Shown here: piece after piece, positions 10,401-19,488 of the stretch
Layout: every line of letters begins with the position of its first letter
Position numbering within the stretch: the first letter of the stretch is position 1
From: Bin87 sp026710825
Lineage (GTDB): Bacteria; Chloroflexota; Dehalococcoidia; Lucifugimonadales; UBA3495
DNA: 64,000 bases
Direction: 5' to 3'
Assembly: GCA_965232815.1 (NCBI GenBank)
Contig: OZ247427.1
Span: 62,001 to 126,000 of the forward strand
Notes under the pieces: generated by a model
Database searches by the model: none
Told to the model about the DNA's origin: nothing
What the model saw: only the letters and a program-made list of their open reading frames with translations
Position numbers and translations under genes: made by a program

Positions 10401-12518
10401 TGCCAGATCGTAGTCCGCCTTGCCGGCGACGCTGTCGTCGGCTGCGCCGACAAAGGCCACTGACGCCCCGCCGCTGCTCATTGTGCCGACCGCAGTCAGC
10501 GAATCGATGTCGTTGGTCACCGACGCGCTGTAGACGAAGGAATACCGAGTGAAGGAGGGCGCAAGCGCGATCGCCGCGTGACTGCCGTCGGTCAGGGCCA
10601 GCGCGCTCAGCGTGGCGTCGGTGAGTGTCGTTTCGTCGTTGTTAACGATGGTCCCGGTGGCAACGCCGGAACCCGCGATCGCCGCGTTGGCCGACGGATT
10701 GCTCAACGTGAGTCGGAAGGTCTCATCGTCCTCGTCCATGCCATCGTTGCCGGTCGGGATGCTGACGGTCTGGACGGTCTCGCCGGCCGCGAAGGTGAGG
10801 GTCTGCCCGCTCGCCGCAGTGTAGTCCGCACCGTCGCTGGCGTCCGCATCTCGGGTGGCCGTTCCGTCGCTGGTGTCGTACTGCACCGTCACCGGGTCGG
10901 CGACCGTCTCGCTCAGCGTGACAGTGAATTCGACGTTGGAGCCCTCTGTGGCGCTGGCGCCCGCAACGCTCAGCGTGGGCGTATCGACGGAAGACGGTCC
11001 CCTGATCACGACCCTCACTGCCTTGGAAAAGAAGCAGGTTGAGTACCCGCTCGTGCCGGTCCTCTTGTACTGACATGCGTTCGCCAAACTCCATCCCGGG
11101 TCGCTCTGGGGATCCTCAGCATCCGCCTTGGTTCCGGTCATGGCCAGGGAGCCCGCGACGCGTTCGACCCGCACGAAATAGGATGTGTTGGCAGCCAGGA
11201 CTATGGTCTGCCCGGCTGGCGCGCTGAACTCGGCATCGACCCCGGTGGATAATGCTGCTGGAGCGACCAGTGTGTGGAGCAGGCTCCCCGGATCACCGCC
11301 GCTATCTGCAAGGATGCTGACGCTGATTTCGGCGTCGGCGCTGACGCTGCGCAGGTTGGAGAGGGTGATCCCCCCGATGGTTGCGGACTGGTTTCCGGTT
11401 GTGAACCCCTGCGCATATTCAAAATCGTGGTCGTTCAGGGCGATTTGCGAGGTGAGAGCCGGGTTCTGGTGGATATTGTTGACCAGGATGTCATCGGCAG
11501 ACGGGTCCACCGGAGTGGCGTGCACCTCGTCGGAGGCCGGTCCATCACCGGCCTGGTTGGTGGCGATGATCCTGATGACGTATTCCGTCCCATTGGCAAG
11601 ATCGGGGATGGTGTAGGAGGTGTCGTCGCCGTCGGCTGTGACGTGCTCGCGTCCAGTGCTCACGGCGTCCTCGAATCCCTGGCTGCCCGTTTTCCATTGC
11701 ACTCTGTACCCGGTGGCGACGCCGCTGCTTTCCCACGATACTTCGATCACCTCATTCCCGGGTACCGCCTCCAGAGCTTGCACTTGCGGCGGTTCCATCA
11801 ACCTGAACGTCACCCTGGCGATGGGATTGTCGGAGAAATTCCCCGTGTTTCTCAGGCTGGCGATGACCCCCTGCGGGCTGGTTGCAGGATTCTCCCGGTC
11901 GAACTCCGTGCCATCCTCGGTGCCGGCATCCCAGGCATAGAGGTCCACGGAAATCCCGCGCTCCCACTCCCCGTTGGGGCGCAGGTCCAGTGCGCTCACG
12001 CCGGTGAACCAGTCCGGCGACGGATTGACCTTCGCTGCCAGGGTGATCAGTGGGAATTCCCTGGTGGTGGTAAATTCCAGTTTCTCCTCCACATCCGGGG
12101 GCATCCTCCTCTCCGGAGTTTCGAATAAACCCAGTGCGTCGCCGGTGTCGACTGTCTCGTTGATCTCATCCTCGAGGTCGTCCACCCGCCCCTGTTCCGC
12201 AAGGCTCTCAAAGCCCACGCTCGCGCTTTCACCTGCTTTCCAATACGACACGCTGCCCGTGTGCATGACGCCAATCATTTTTCTGAAGTTCGCACTGGAG
12301 GGCACATCGACACCCGTGGCCAGGGCGTCGGCGGCAAACAGCCCGGTGAACGTGATTTCGTACCTGGCCGCCGCCGTGTCCTGGCTCTGGCCGTGGCTCG
12401 GCCACGCCATCAGCACGAATGAGACCAGCGTCAACAGGAGGGATAGACCTACTGGCAATGCCCACCGTGCTCCCGTTCCACCTCGACCACCGGCGATGCG
12501 TGCGATCTTCATGCTCAC
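7407..12518 (-). CDS. Giant secreted protein: spondin N domain, FN3, Calx-beta, eight cadherin-like repeats
   Basis: This 1703-aa protein begins with a signal peptide (hydrophobic residues about 20-40, cleavage near SHGQ). Residues about 50-240 match the spondin N-terminal domain: ARYEITFTGL, GVMHTG, PSPDWFTGVSALDL, SVDLYAWDAGTEDG. An FN3 domain (about 246-340), a beta module of the choice-of-anchor type (about 345-508) and a Calx-beta domain (about 515-635, DEDDETFRL) follow. Eight tandem ~100-aa cadherin-like beta-sandwich repeats come next, each starting (D/G)ATLS and holding a FDP-Y-A-V core. The C-terminal ~250 residues (GLYLGTKTEMPG, SHDGSKAI, KLRDHALEATNG, CTSDGRMLYN) are shared with the 1109-aa protein. 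Probably exported, elongated and adhesive or matrix-binding. No anchor motif is seen. The ATG at 12518 gives the signal peptide. Confidence 0.88.
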   Translation of the reverse strand: MSMKIARIAGGRGGTGARWALPVGLSLLLTLVSFVLMAWPSHGQSQDTAAARYEITFTGLFAADALATGVDVPSSANFRKMIGVMHTGSVSYWKAGESASVGFESLAEQGRVDDLEDEINETVDTGDALGLFETPERRMPPDVEEKLEFTTTREFPLITLAAKVNPSPDWFTGVSALDLRPNGEWERGISVDLYAWDAGTEDGTEFDRENPATSPQGVIASLRNTGNFSDNPIARVTFRLMEPPQVQALEAVPGNEVIEVSWESSGVATGYRVQWKTGSQGFEDAVSTGREHVTADGDDTSYTIPDLANGTEYVIRIIATNQAGDGPASDEVHATPVDPSADDILVNNIHQNPALTSQIALNDHDFEYAQGFTTGNQSATIGGITLSNLRSVSADAEISVSILADSGGDPGSLLHTLVAPAALSTGVDAEFSAPAGQTIVLAANTSYFVRVERVAGSLAMTGTKADAEDPQSDPGWSLANACQYKRTGTSGYSTCFFSKAVRVVIRGPSSVDTPTLSVAGASATEGSNVEFTVTLSETVADPVTVQYDTSDGTATRDADASDGADYTAASGQTLTFAAGETVQTVSIPTGNDGMDEDDETFRLTLSNPSANAAIAGSGVATGTIVNNDETTLTDATLSALALTDGSHAAIALAPSFTRYSFVYSASVTNDIDSLTAVGTMSSGGASVAFVGAADDSVAGKADYDLAVGDNLVKAMVTSEDGSRTKIYMVNVTRAASDGATLSVLSLADSNGAAVDLTPATFDPGVSEYTASLASDMESATVTAARNHAGASVLIITAGGTEAAESSAVDLSPGDNFIKAVVTAEDGITARIYTIYVTRAVDGSDSDATLSSFTVVDDLGRQVLLHTSFDPETGLYEASVGNGVASVTATAVPAQAGATLLFFDGDATRTPGQVTRDLEMGYNRVKVVVTATDGVTSKIYIILVRWAAADAATDATLSVLTVEDDQGASVGLAPATFDPNTTDYTAEVANEVGSVDVEGITTDSNAVVLIFGEDGAHDMDSRSLDLNVGDNPIKMMVNAEDATTAKIYNLTVTRAASENADDATLSGFGLEDHRGAAVSLTPVFDPATTVYTASVDNDVASVAVKAAKNHRGATVSVIAPGGSVTTDTATVDLAVGENLIKAMVLAEDGEATMIYIVTVTRAASTDATLNSLTLLDDQGAEILLGPTFDPGTGQNEARVANIVQSVTARANVNHSGASLVFVGAASTGNAGEATQGLDVGDNLVKAMVTAQDGVMVRIYMVSVTRAAADSSSDATLSELVVADGGGALVELTPAFDPEVTNYVASVRSSLDQMTASATASHTGAWPLVFTGDGSNAPGQRAVDLEVGSNLIKVMVSAEDATTVQIYMVWVTRGDPNSTDDATLSALTVDDAGGDAIDLTPAFDPATLEYTAVVSEDVAEVAILAARNHGGASVNIIEGNGTTTAGDEATVSLGYGENVVAVEVTAEDGNAVETCRITITREWPWSATLAVGVNETTVPASSGFSAYTSHRGGLSEQYVTLAGGLYLGTKTEMPGDFTLHVGDLEFRGSDSSVPVMRTRGAYWWALEDPGWAKDNEVAVGITVPEEPQSMSERPLAWPVARFSQLPASHDGSKAIVFRVTFSDTFEMDFRKLRDHALEATNGEVRRAKRVNKDSNLKWEIRVKPDGTDDVVMTLPATEDCADDGALCTSDGRMLYNSVSVTIPGP

Positions 12519-13589
12519 TGCCCCGTGTCTAGCGTCAGCCGTTATTGCTCTTGTGGCACATTCCTTCGACAGGCAAGCCTCTGGGCGGAACCGGATGAGC
12601 GGCGAATGTTTTATCCGTTGCAGCGTGGCGCCGTTCTAAGCCGGCCCCGTCCAGCGTTGGCCGCAAAAACCACGTTCTACAAACACATACCCGCCACTGC
12701 GGTCGCCGCTATAGAGCGGCCCTCGGGTCAGGCCCGGCTCTAAGAGTCCACGATTATCCCGGCCGGAAACAATTGGCAAACGCCCCATTTACAAGAGGGC
12801 ATTTGCCGTGCCATAGATCGGGCAAATGCCCCTGATCGGGTAGTGCGAACAGATACCCCTGGCGAGTCACCGGTCCTCGTCCAAGGGCAACGCTAGGACA
12901 CTCTTGGTCCGTGCGGATCTCAGATCCACTGTGCGGCAGCCAAGCTATGGAGTGTCGCAAGAAATCTGGTCCAGAGTGCCAGTCCTCGAATCTGACCAAT
13001 GGCGAGGAACGAGGCAGCTCTTTTCGCATGGCGGGTTGCCACACCTCGCCATTGTTTGAAGTTCCGGTGACACTCACACTGCCTTTGTGACGGTTCCCGC
13101 GGAGAAGGTGAAGGCATCGTCGCAGATCTTCCGGAACCCAGCCCTGCTGTTTTAGCTGAATAGAGGATGAACTCGATCCGCAGATACACGCCGGGACTGT
13201 CTCCAATCGTCTCTGGACTACGTGCTGCCCTCACCACAGCACACCACATCAACCCAACCAATGGACGTCATGCCCCACTTCCCCGATCCCTGACCTCTCA
13301 TCCCCCGTCTGACCAAGGTGGCTGCTGACCTTCGGTGGATGCGGGTTAAAAACCTGGAGACCTGACCGAAGCCTGTGGGCCCGACGGCATACCGCCCGTA
13401 ATGTGATCGTGATGCTTCCGTATGCCAGCCATTTTAAATTGCCAAATTGGCATCATTCCGTGCAAAAACCACATCACATATATGTTGCTATGCATGATCG
13501 TGCCATTATAGATAGCCACCAAAAATGATGACCAGCGTCGCGAACGCGTAAGAATAGCAGTGTGGCGGGGCAACCGCATCGGGCACGGA
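12519..13589. other. Intergenic accessory DNA, no supported gene
   Basis: About 1 kb with no recognisable gene. Open frames on the minus strand (12754-13206, 12920-13261) have no known domain. It contains repeat copy B (12758-12806) and, within an AT-richer patch from about 13400 to 13560, the short perfect palindrome TGCCAAATTGGCA at 13440-13452. Confidence 0.5.
12758..12806 (-). repeat. 50-bp repeat upstream of giant gene (copy B)
   Basis: Partner of copy A (6687-6736). The core GGCAAACGCCC, an 11-base spacer and GGGCATTTGCC form an inverted repeat with one mismatch; GGGCAAATGC recurs 20 bp further on. It lies about 240 bp upstream of the start of the 1703-aa gene. Confidence 0.65.
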
Positions 13590-13595
13590 TGCGAG

Positions 13596-13967
13596 CCGCC
13601 CCCGGATCTGGAGTCCATCGTAATGGCCCACGCGCTGGTGAATTCGGCGCCGCTGGTGCTCAGCACTACCCAGATCTACGAACACCGCAGCATGGCGCGC
13701 TACATATTCAGCGTATCCCGCGCCCTGACTGGCAACCCGCTCGTCGACGACCTGAGATTTCCGAGGACCCGCGTCCTGGACGTGGTCGCACGGTTGCGCC
13801 TCCGGACCCGGTACAACTCGTTCATGGTCACGCACGCGCCTGCCCTCGCCAGGCACAGCCGCTTTGAAAATTTCACAGAACTGCCCAAGACCGCCACCTT
13901 CAATCAAAAAGGTATCTCATACCGCCTGACCAACCACGTGTACTCTGAGCGCTCCCACCCTTGGTGA
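13596..13967 (+). pseudogene. Unrecognised gene remnant, 5'-truncated
   Basis: The frame reads a plausible protein segment (IYEHRSMARYIFSVSRAL, NPLVDDLRFPRTRVLD, ISYRLTNHVYSERSHPW) with a TGA at 13965-13967. There is no suitable start codon with a ribosome-binding site, and the sequence upstream does not continue the protein. In the same frame the cytochrome P450 remnant begins 15 bases later, suggesting a deletion fused two broken genes. I do not recognise the family. Confidence 0.4.
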
Positions 13968-13982
13968 CCACTCCACCCAAGC

Positions 13983-14261
13983 GAGCCTGACACCTACTGG
14001 CCCGAACGCTTCCTGGAACAAAACCGATCCAAGGCAGACCGGACCGCGTACATCCCATTCGGAACCGGCATGCGCATTTGCCCGGGACAGCATCTGGGGC
14101 GAATGGCGACCTGAATCGCCGCCACTCGAATCGTCAGCACGTTTCGTTTCCAAACCGAAGACGACCAGACGCTTTCCGAACGTGGGATGCTCGGTCTCAC
14201 CCTCACCGCAAAACCGTACTCCTTGCTGATCACCCGAAGGACGGACATCACCGGGTGGTGA
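13983..14261 (+). pseudogene. Cytochrome P450 C-terminal remnant
   Basis: The frame reads EPDTYWPERFLEQNRSKA, then AYIPFGTGMRICPGQHLGRM, which is the P450 PERF region followed by the haem-binding signature FGxGxRxCxG with its cysteine. An in-frame TGA at 14112-14114 interrupts it, after which typical P450 C-terminal sequence resumes (IAATRIVSTFRF, then GLTLTAKPYSLLITRR) up to a TGA at 14259-14261. Only the last ~90 codons remain of a ~400-450-aa enzyme, so the gene is dead. Both parts sharing one frame indicates a point nonsense mutation on top of a large 5' deletion. Confidence 0.8.
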
Positions 14262-14609
14262 CGGTGCTCGAAGCACGCACGGAGTTCGGCCGGTGCGTCG
14301 GTTATCGCAGCGGCAGCGACGAAAACGCCCCTCTCTGACAGGTTCGACGCTAAGGGCCGCATCGCGCCTTGGAGACATCTCTCCATGAACGGCCTCCGAT
14401 TTACCGGTGCCCAGGCCTTCAACGCCAAAGTGGGGCGATCCTTCACCGAACCAACTGAAACCCTCTCGCCATTCCCCCGGTACTTGCCCGCTGCCGCTCT
14501 AGGCCGTACAGTATGGGCGCAGTCAACTCCACCTACTGAGAACGCCGCCCCATGCCTCCGTGACGGGCTGGGAACAGCGGTAACGAACAGTCTCCAAAGG
14601 GAGGTCAAG

Positions 14610-15710
14610 ATGCGACTCGACCCCATCAACCTGTACGACTACGAGGAACGTGCCAGGCTGGTTTTGCCCCATGACGATTGGGACACCATCGACGCCGGCG
14701 CCATGGACATGTTCACCACCCGGCGCAACCGCACCGCATTCGAGGAACTGACCCTGCGCCCCAGGTTCCTCCGCGACATCGGGGAGCGGGACCTTTCGAC
14801 CACCATGCTCGGCAACGAACTCAGCATGCCTCTGTTCGTCTGCCCCGCAGGTTCCCATCACCGGGCCCACCCCGAGGGAGAGGTGGCCACCGCCCGCGGC
14901 GCGAGCATGTCCAACACCCTGATGATGCTCAGCACCGGTTCAAACTGCAGCATGGAAGAGGTCGCCGAGGAAGCCACCAGCCCTCTCTTCTTCCAACTCT
15001 ACCACCGGGGTTACGACCTCACCGAAATGCTGGTCCGCCGCGCCGAAGAGTCCGGATTCAAGGCCATCACCCTGACGGTGGACACCCCCACCCCCAGCCC
15101 CAAGGAGCGTGACCTCCGCAACCGGTACGACCGGAACTTCGAACAGGGCAACTTCCGGGGCGTCAACAAGCCGGAGAACGTGCTGCGCGGCACCGACGAG
15201 TCCGTCGGCTGGAACGTCAACCGGACCGTTCCCCTCACCTGGCACGAGCTTGACTGGCTTCGCAACCTCACCGGCCTGCCCCTGGTGCTCAAGGGCATCC
15301 GCACCCGCGAGGACGCACACATCGCCGCTGAAAGCGGTGTCGACGGCATCTTGGTATCCACCCACGGTGGCCGGCAACTGGACATGACCATGGGCGCAAT
15401 CGAAATGCTGCCCGAGGTCGTCGATGCGGTCAAGGGCAATTGCGAAGTCTACGTCGACTCCGGCGTCCGCCGCGGCAGCGACGTCGTCAAGGCCCTGGCC
15501 TTGGGAGCCAAGGCCGTTGGCATCGGTCGTCCTCTCTTCTGGGGACTGGCCATCGACGGAGCCGAGGGCGTCCACGGAGTCCTGGAACTGATGCGGGAAG
15601 AGATCGACCGGGCTATGGCCTACTGCGGCCAGACTTCCGTCGAGGACCTGGAGCCCAACCTGCTCAACATCCCACAGGGCTGGGGAGCCCCGCCCCAACC
15701 GGACTTCTAA
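14610..15710 (+). CDS. FMN-dependent alpha-hydroxy-acid oxidase/dehydrogenase
   Basis: A 366-aa cytosolic TIM-barrel flavoenzyme of the lactate/glycolate/mandelate oxidase family, which oxidises (S)-2-hydroxy acids to 2-oxo acids. Seen: RPRFLRDIGERDLSTT, the FMN-binding AGSHHRAHPEGEVATARGA block, FFQLY, LTVDTPTPSPKERDLRN, LVLKGIRTREDA, the catalytic STHGGRQLD (His and Arg kept), VDSGVRRGSDVVKALALGA and IGRPLFWG. Most relatives have SNHGGRQLD, so Asn to Thr next to the catalytic His is unusual. The ATG at 14610 is preferred over upstream in-frame starts because it follows a GGGAGG ribosome-binding site 6-11 bases away and begins the homology. Which hydroxy acid is used cannot be told. It stands alone. 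Confidence 0.9.
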   Translation: MRLDPINLYDYEERARLVLPHDDWDTIDAGAMDMFTTRRNRTAFEELTLRPRFLRDIGERDLSTTMLGNELSMPLFVCPAGSHHRAHPEGEVATARGASMSNTLMMLSTGSNCSMEEVAEEATSPLFFQLYHRGYDLTEMLVRRAEESGFKAITLTVDTPTPSPKERDLRNRYDRNFEQGNFRGVNKPENVLRGTDESVGWNVNRTVPLTWHELDWLRNLTGLPLVLKGIRTREDAHIAAESGVDGILVSTHGGRQLDMTMGAIEMLPEVVDAVKGNCEVYVDSGVRRGSDVVKALALGAKAVGIGRPLFWGLAIDGAEGVHGVLELMREEIDRAMAYCGQTSVEDLEPNLLNIPQGWGAPPQPDF

Positions 15711-16173
15711 GCGCCCAGCCCAATGAGGCTACGGAGGCCGTAACTCACCCGGGCCTCGCCAAGTCCCAGACCGGCAAACTCTGATCAGCCGGCAAGCCGG
15801 CCGCGCTCCCGTAGCGTTGGCCGGCCCGGGGTAGCGTCAGCAAGTCGTTGGCAAACTCGCCGCTTGGTGATGCATAAGGCCACCTTCAGGCACTCTGATC
15901 AGCCAACTCCGCCCAGGGCCGAAACTGAGCCGGCTCCAAGGTTGTTTCGGAGCACGTCCGGCAACATATGCTTGTCCAGACACAGGTCAACCATCAGCTG
16001 GCTCGAATTGCCGTTTTTCCCTCCCTGCGACCATTCTCAGTATTCTGAGCAAGCGCGCGTCCGGCACGCCCTTGCCTCGCAACTTGTTCGTCCCCTCGAA
16101 CCTCTTACCCGCTGGAACATCTCGCCCATCATCAAGCCCATGCTGACGTCGAGTCCGGCGACAATTTCTTGGA
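15711..16173. other. Intergenic region, no gene seen
   Basis: These 463 bases lie between convergent genes (hydroxy-acid oxidase and copper amine oxidase). A CCGGCC/GGCCGG pairing around 15795-15830 could fold but has no T-run. No frame shows known sequence. Confidence 0.45.
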
Positions 16174-18119
16174 TCAACCGTGGCAGGACGGGTCGCAATG
16201 GTCGCTAGGCGGCACATCCAGCACCGGATTGGTATCGAAAAACCCCACCGGTTTCAGACTGAACCCGCAGTACGCCACCGGAGAAATCGGCCAGTCCTCG
16301 GGACGCGGCACGTGATGGTAGCCCAGCGTGTACCAGACAACCACGTCGGTGTTCTCCACGTTCCGGTTATCCTTGGTGTACTCAGGCAGTCCCGCGCCGC
16401 CGGGATGTTGGTTGGGATACGGCCCCGTCGCCGAGATTTCATCCCTCTGGTGTGGCGTAACCCACAGGTGCTTGGTCATGAATCCCGCCCGCTTGATGAT
16501 GCTGGCCTCTGGATGAGCGAACGGCAGGATGTTCTCCCCGGGCATTAGCTTGTAGCTCACGGGTTGCCCCAGTGCATTTGGTGTTGATGCGTTGGACACA
16601 ACCCAGTACCGCCCGCTCATGGGATCTACCACCCTCTGCGCCTCATGCTCCGTGCTCAGCAGGGTTTTCTCCGCAAAAAAGGCGTTGTTGTGGGGGTTGT
16701 CCGGACCCGGCGGAGCAGCCACCGTATTTACCTCGAACACCGAGTTGTTTTCGCCGTCCACGCACATATCCATGCGAAAGTTGAAGAAGTGCTGGTGGAT
16801 GTGGGCATTTAACTGCGGCGCAACGATCGTCCCGTACTTCGGAATTTCACCCTCTTCCACCGCGGTGGTGTTGATGATGCCAGTGAGCTTGATCTCCATC
16901 TGTATCGTGCCGTCCTGGTAGAAATACCAGAAGAACCCGTACTCATAGTTGCCCACCGTGGCGACGCTGGAAATCACCAACCGCCGGGATCGGCGCACTT
17001 CGGTCTTGCCGATGCGCCAGTCCGTGTGCTTCCAGAGGATCCCGTAGTCCTCTTCGTGCATGCACACGGCGTTGGGAATCGTAAATGCCTCACCGTTCCC
17101 GGTGTTCAGCGCCGCGTCAAAATAGTAAATCTCTCCGAGGCAATCGCAACCCAACGTCAGTGAGTTGGTCAGCGATCCGATTCCGTACTCACCCGCGTCG
17201 AATGCGTTTTTTCGGTAGTGGTCCTTGCTGGGGTCCCCGTATGGCACCACCATGTCGGACAGCGCAGCCCGGTACAGTATCGGCCGCACCCTCCCTTGGT
17301 CCTCGTAACCGACGGTGTGGATCACCAGCCCTTCCCGGGGTGTGAACCCAACCCGCAAGTGCCACTTCTGCCACTCGACGCTCCAACCGTCCACCCTGAA
17401 ACTGGGCCCGTCGGGCTGCGTAATATCCAGCGGTTTCAGATCATCACGAAAGTTGTCAACAAACTCGGCGGCGTAGTTGCCGTCGTCCGGAGGCAGAGGC
17501 ACCAGGCCGTAGTCATCGACCCTGATCACCTCCATGCTGTTCAGATCCACGACTGCGGTAACACCCTCGATCGGCCGCGCATACCCGTTGTCGTTGGGAC
17601 TCGATCTGGCGAAGTTGCGGCACAGTACCAAGCGTTTACCCTCCTCATCCTCAAACCCGAAGTTGCCCGCCGACCACGGATCAACCATCACCAGGCTGGG
17701 GTCGGTGATGCCCCGTTTCTTGATCGCTTCCTGGAATCTGGAGTCGGCCCTCACCGCCGCTTCGCACTCCATGAACTCGTCGAACATCACCCTCGGTTGA
17801 ACACCGGGCACATGTTTCCACGAGACCACCTGTCCCGTATCAAGGGCGACCACCGCTTCATACGTGGCCGCCTCATCGTTGTCCAGCACCACCAGGAACG
17901 CCTCTCTGCGCACGGCGTCACCCGCTCGGAACCCGTTCACCTCCGCCTTTTCGGGCTCCGTAACACCACTGTCTCGAACCGGACCCGAGGGCCCAGGCGA
18001 CGCTCCATTTTCAGGATTGCCGAAGCCTTGGCAATCTCCTCGGCCGTCAGCGGATCCAGCGGGTGCGAAACGATGGAATCGCCCGATGTTTGTGGCGTTG
18101 CCTTGGCGGAAATGGTCAT
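16174..18119 (-). CDS. Copper amine oxidase (apparent frameshift near the N terminus)
   Basis: Copper/topaquinone amine oxidase, which deaminates primary amines to aldehyde, ammonia and H2O2. The main frame carries the catalytic-base region FDAGEYGIG, the topaquinone site TVGNYEYGFFW (Tyr is the cofactor precursor), the copper ligands HIHQHFFNFRMDM and the late ligand in WYTLGYHHVPRPEDWP. The N-terminal domain (HPLDPLTAEEIAKASAIL, RVRFETVVLR) lies in another frame that starts at the ATG at 18119 after an AGGAGG site. The frames join near 17955 if one G is restored (VVLR then EPEKAEV). With that repair the protein is ~648 aa, normal for the family. Either a real recent inactivation or a sequencing error. 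No signal peptide. Tyramine or other arylalkylamines are plausible substrates, not shown. Confidence 0.85.
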
Positions 18120-18399
18120 CACGACCTCCTGAGATTGCGTCCACCGGTGTGTAGTTCGGGTCGGTTTCCCGACGCTATCAGTGCTGTCTCGTTGGGTCAA
18201 GCGGTGCATCGCATGGGGAAGCGGCGCAAAAACCCAACCGGTCCACGGAGCGTTCTTGTTGAGCCAAACGCTACTGCCAACCTCCGCCGTCACTCGTAAT
18301 TCATGCCGTTAATCCAACGGAAAATGATCCTGTTTGGCATGTTATGTTGCGGAATGCTACACTGACGCCCAATACACTGCTGAAACATAGGAGGCCACC

Positions 18400-19488
18400 A
18401 TGGTTGATCTCACATCTGCGACAAGCCTCGACCAGTTTGGGTTGTCCATTGGCACGCCGGCTATCCGGTCGGTGGGTCCTCTGGCCTTCGGACCCGATGG
18501 CATCCTGTTCGTCGCTGACAACGTCGGCGCGTTCATATTCGCCATCGACCCTGGAGATTCCGGTGAAGGCGAACCCCACGACGTCAATCTGGCGAATTTC
18601 GACGCCTCGTTGGCGTCCTATCTCGGCTGCTCCCGCGACGATGTAGCCATACGGGACATGGCAGTGCACCCAACCTCCGGCAGCGTTTACCTGTCCGTTA
18701 TGCGCGGCAGCGGCGACGCCTCCGTTCCTGTGATAATCCGGGTGGCCGGCGACGGGTCCATCGGCGATGTTGCCCTCGAAAACATCCCCCACTCTCAATA
18801 CGAGATCGCTGACGCTGCCGACGAGGATGATCCACGGCTGGTAACGCGTATGCAACTGCGCACCGTTACGGTCACCGACATGTCATACGTCGACGGTCTC
18901 CTCCTCGTCGCCGGCACGTCCAACGAGGAGTTCACCTCGACCCTGCGGCGCGTTCCGTTCCCCTTCAATGGCGACGCGAAATCCAATTCCTTGGAGATAT
19001 TCCACGTCTCCCACGGGAAATACGAAACGGCGGCGCCCATCCGCGCTTTCGTTCCGTACCAGGGTAATACCAGCATCCTGGCCAGCTACACCTGCACCCC
19101 TGTCGTCCAGTTCACTCTCTCCGAATTCGACTCGGAAAAGCACATCATGGGCAAAACGGTCGCCGAGTTGGGCTCCCACAACCATCCGCTGGACCTGATT
19201 GCCTATCGGCACGATGGCGGCGAATACCTGTTAGTCTGCAACGATCGCCACCCGTTGTTCAAGATCGCCTGCAAGGACATCGACGGCCAGGGCCCCTTGA
19301 CCGTGCCCGACGACTCAATGGATGCCTCGCCGGCGGATCCTGTCACGCCCGGAGTCGGCGTGCCGCGCCAGTTGCTGCCGCATCCGGGAGTCAAGCGCAT
19401 GGCCAACCTCAACGGCGACGCCGTGCTCATGCTCCATCAGGATGACGACGGCGCCCATCTGCGCACCTACGCCACCGCATCGCTGTGA
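18400..19488 (+). CDS. Unknown beta-propeller-like protein
   Basis: This 362-aa protein has blade-like repeats: SVGPLAFGPDGILFVADNVG, then IRDMAVHPTSGSVYLSVMRG, then VTDMSYVDGLLLVAGTSNEE, then HNHPLDLIAYRHDGGEYLLV. These resemble NHL/SMP-type propellers. There is no signal peptide or membrane segment, which is unusual for such proteins. The ATG at 18400 follows an ATAGGAGG ribosome-binding site. It is divergent from the copper amine oxidase and overlaps the next gene by four bases (GTGA), so the two are translationally coupled and probably act together. Function unknown. Confidence 0.7.
   Translation: MVDLTSATSLDQFGLSIGTPAIRSVGPLAFGPDGILFVADNVGAFIFAIDPGDSGEGEPHDVNLANFDASLASYLGCSRDDVAIRDMAVHPTSGSVYLSVMRGSGDASVPVIIRVAGDGSIGDVALENIPHSQYEIADAADEDDPRLVTRMQLRTVTVTDMSYVDGLLLVAGTSNEEFTSTLRRVPFPFNGDAKSNSLEIFHVSHGKYETAAPIRAFVPYQGNTSILASYTCTPVVQFTLSEFDSEKHIMGKTVAELGSHNHPLDLIAYRHDGGEYLLVCNDRHPLFKIACKDIDGQGPLTVPDDSMDASPADPVTPGVGVPRQLLPHPGVKRMANLNGDAVLMLHQDDDGAHLRTYATASL

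Noticed and set aside
12754..13261. Minus-strand open frames upstream of the giant gene
   Set aside because: They include the 50-bp repeat as coding sequence and have no recognisable domain.
3236..14261. TGA recoding (read-through) as an explanation for in-frame TGA before RCC1 and inside the P450
   Set aside because: Many intact genes here end in TGA, and the same segments also show frameshifts and deletions, so decay is the simpler reading.
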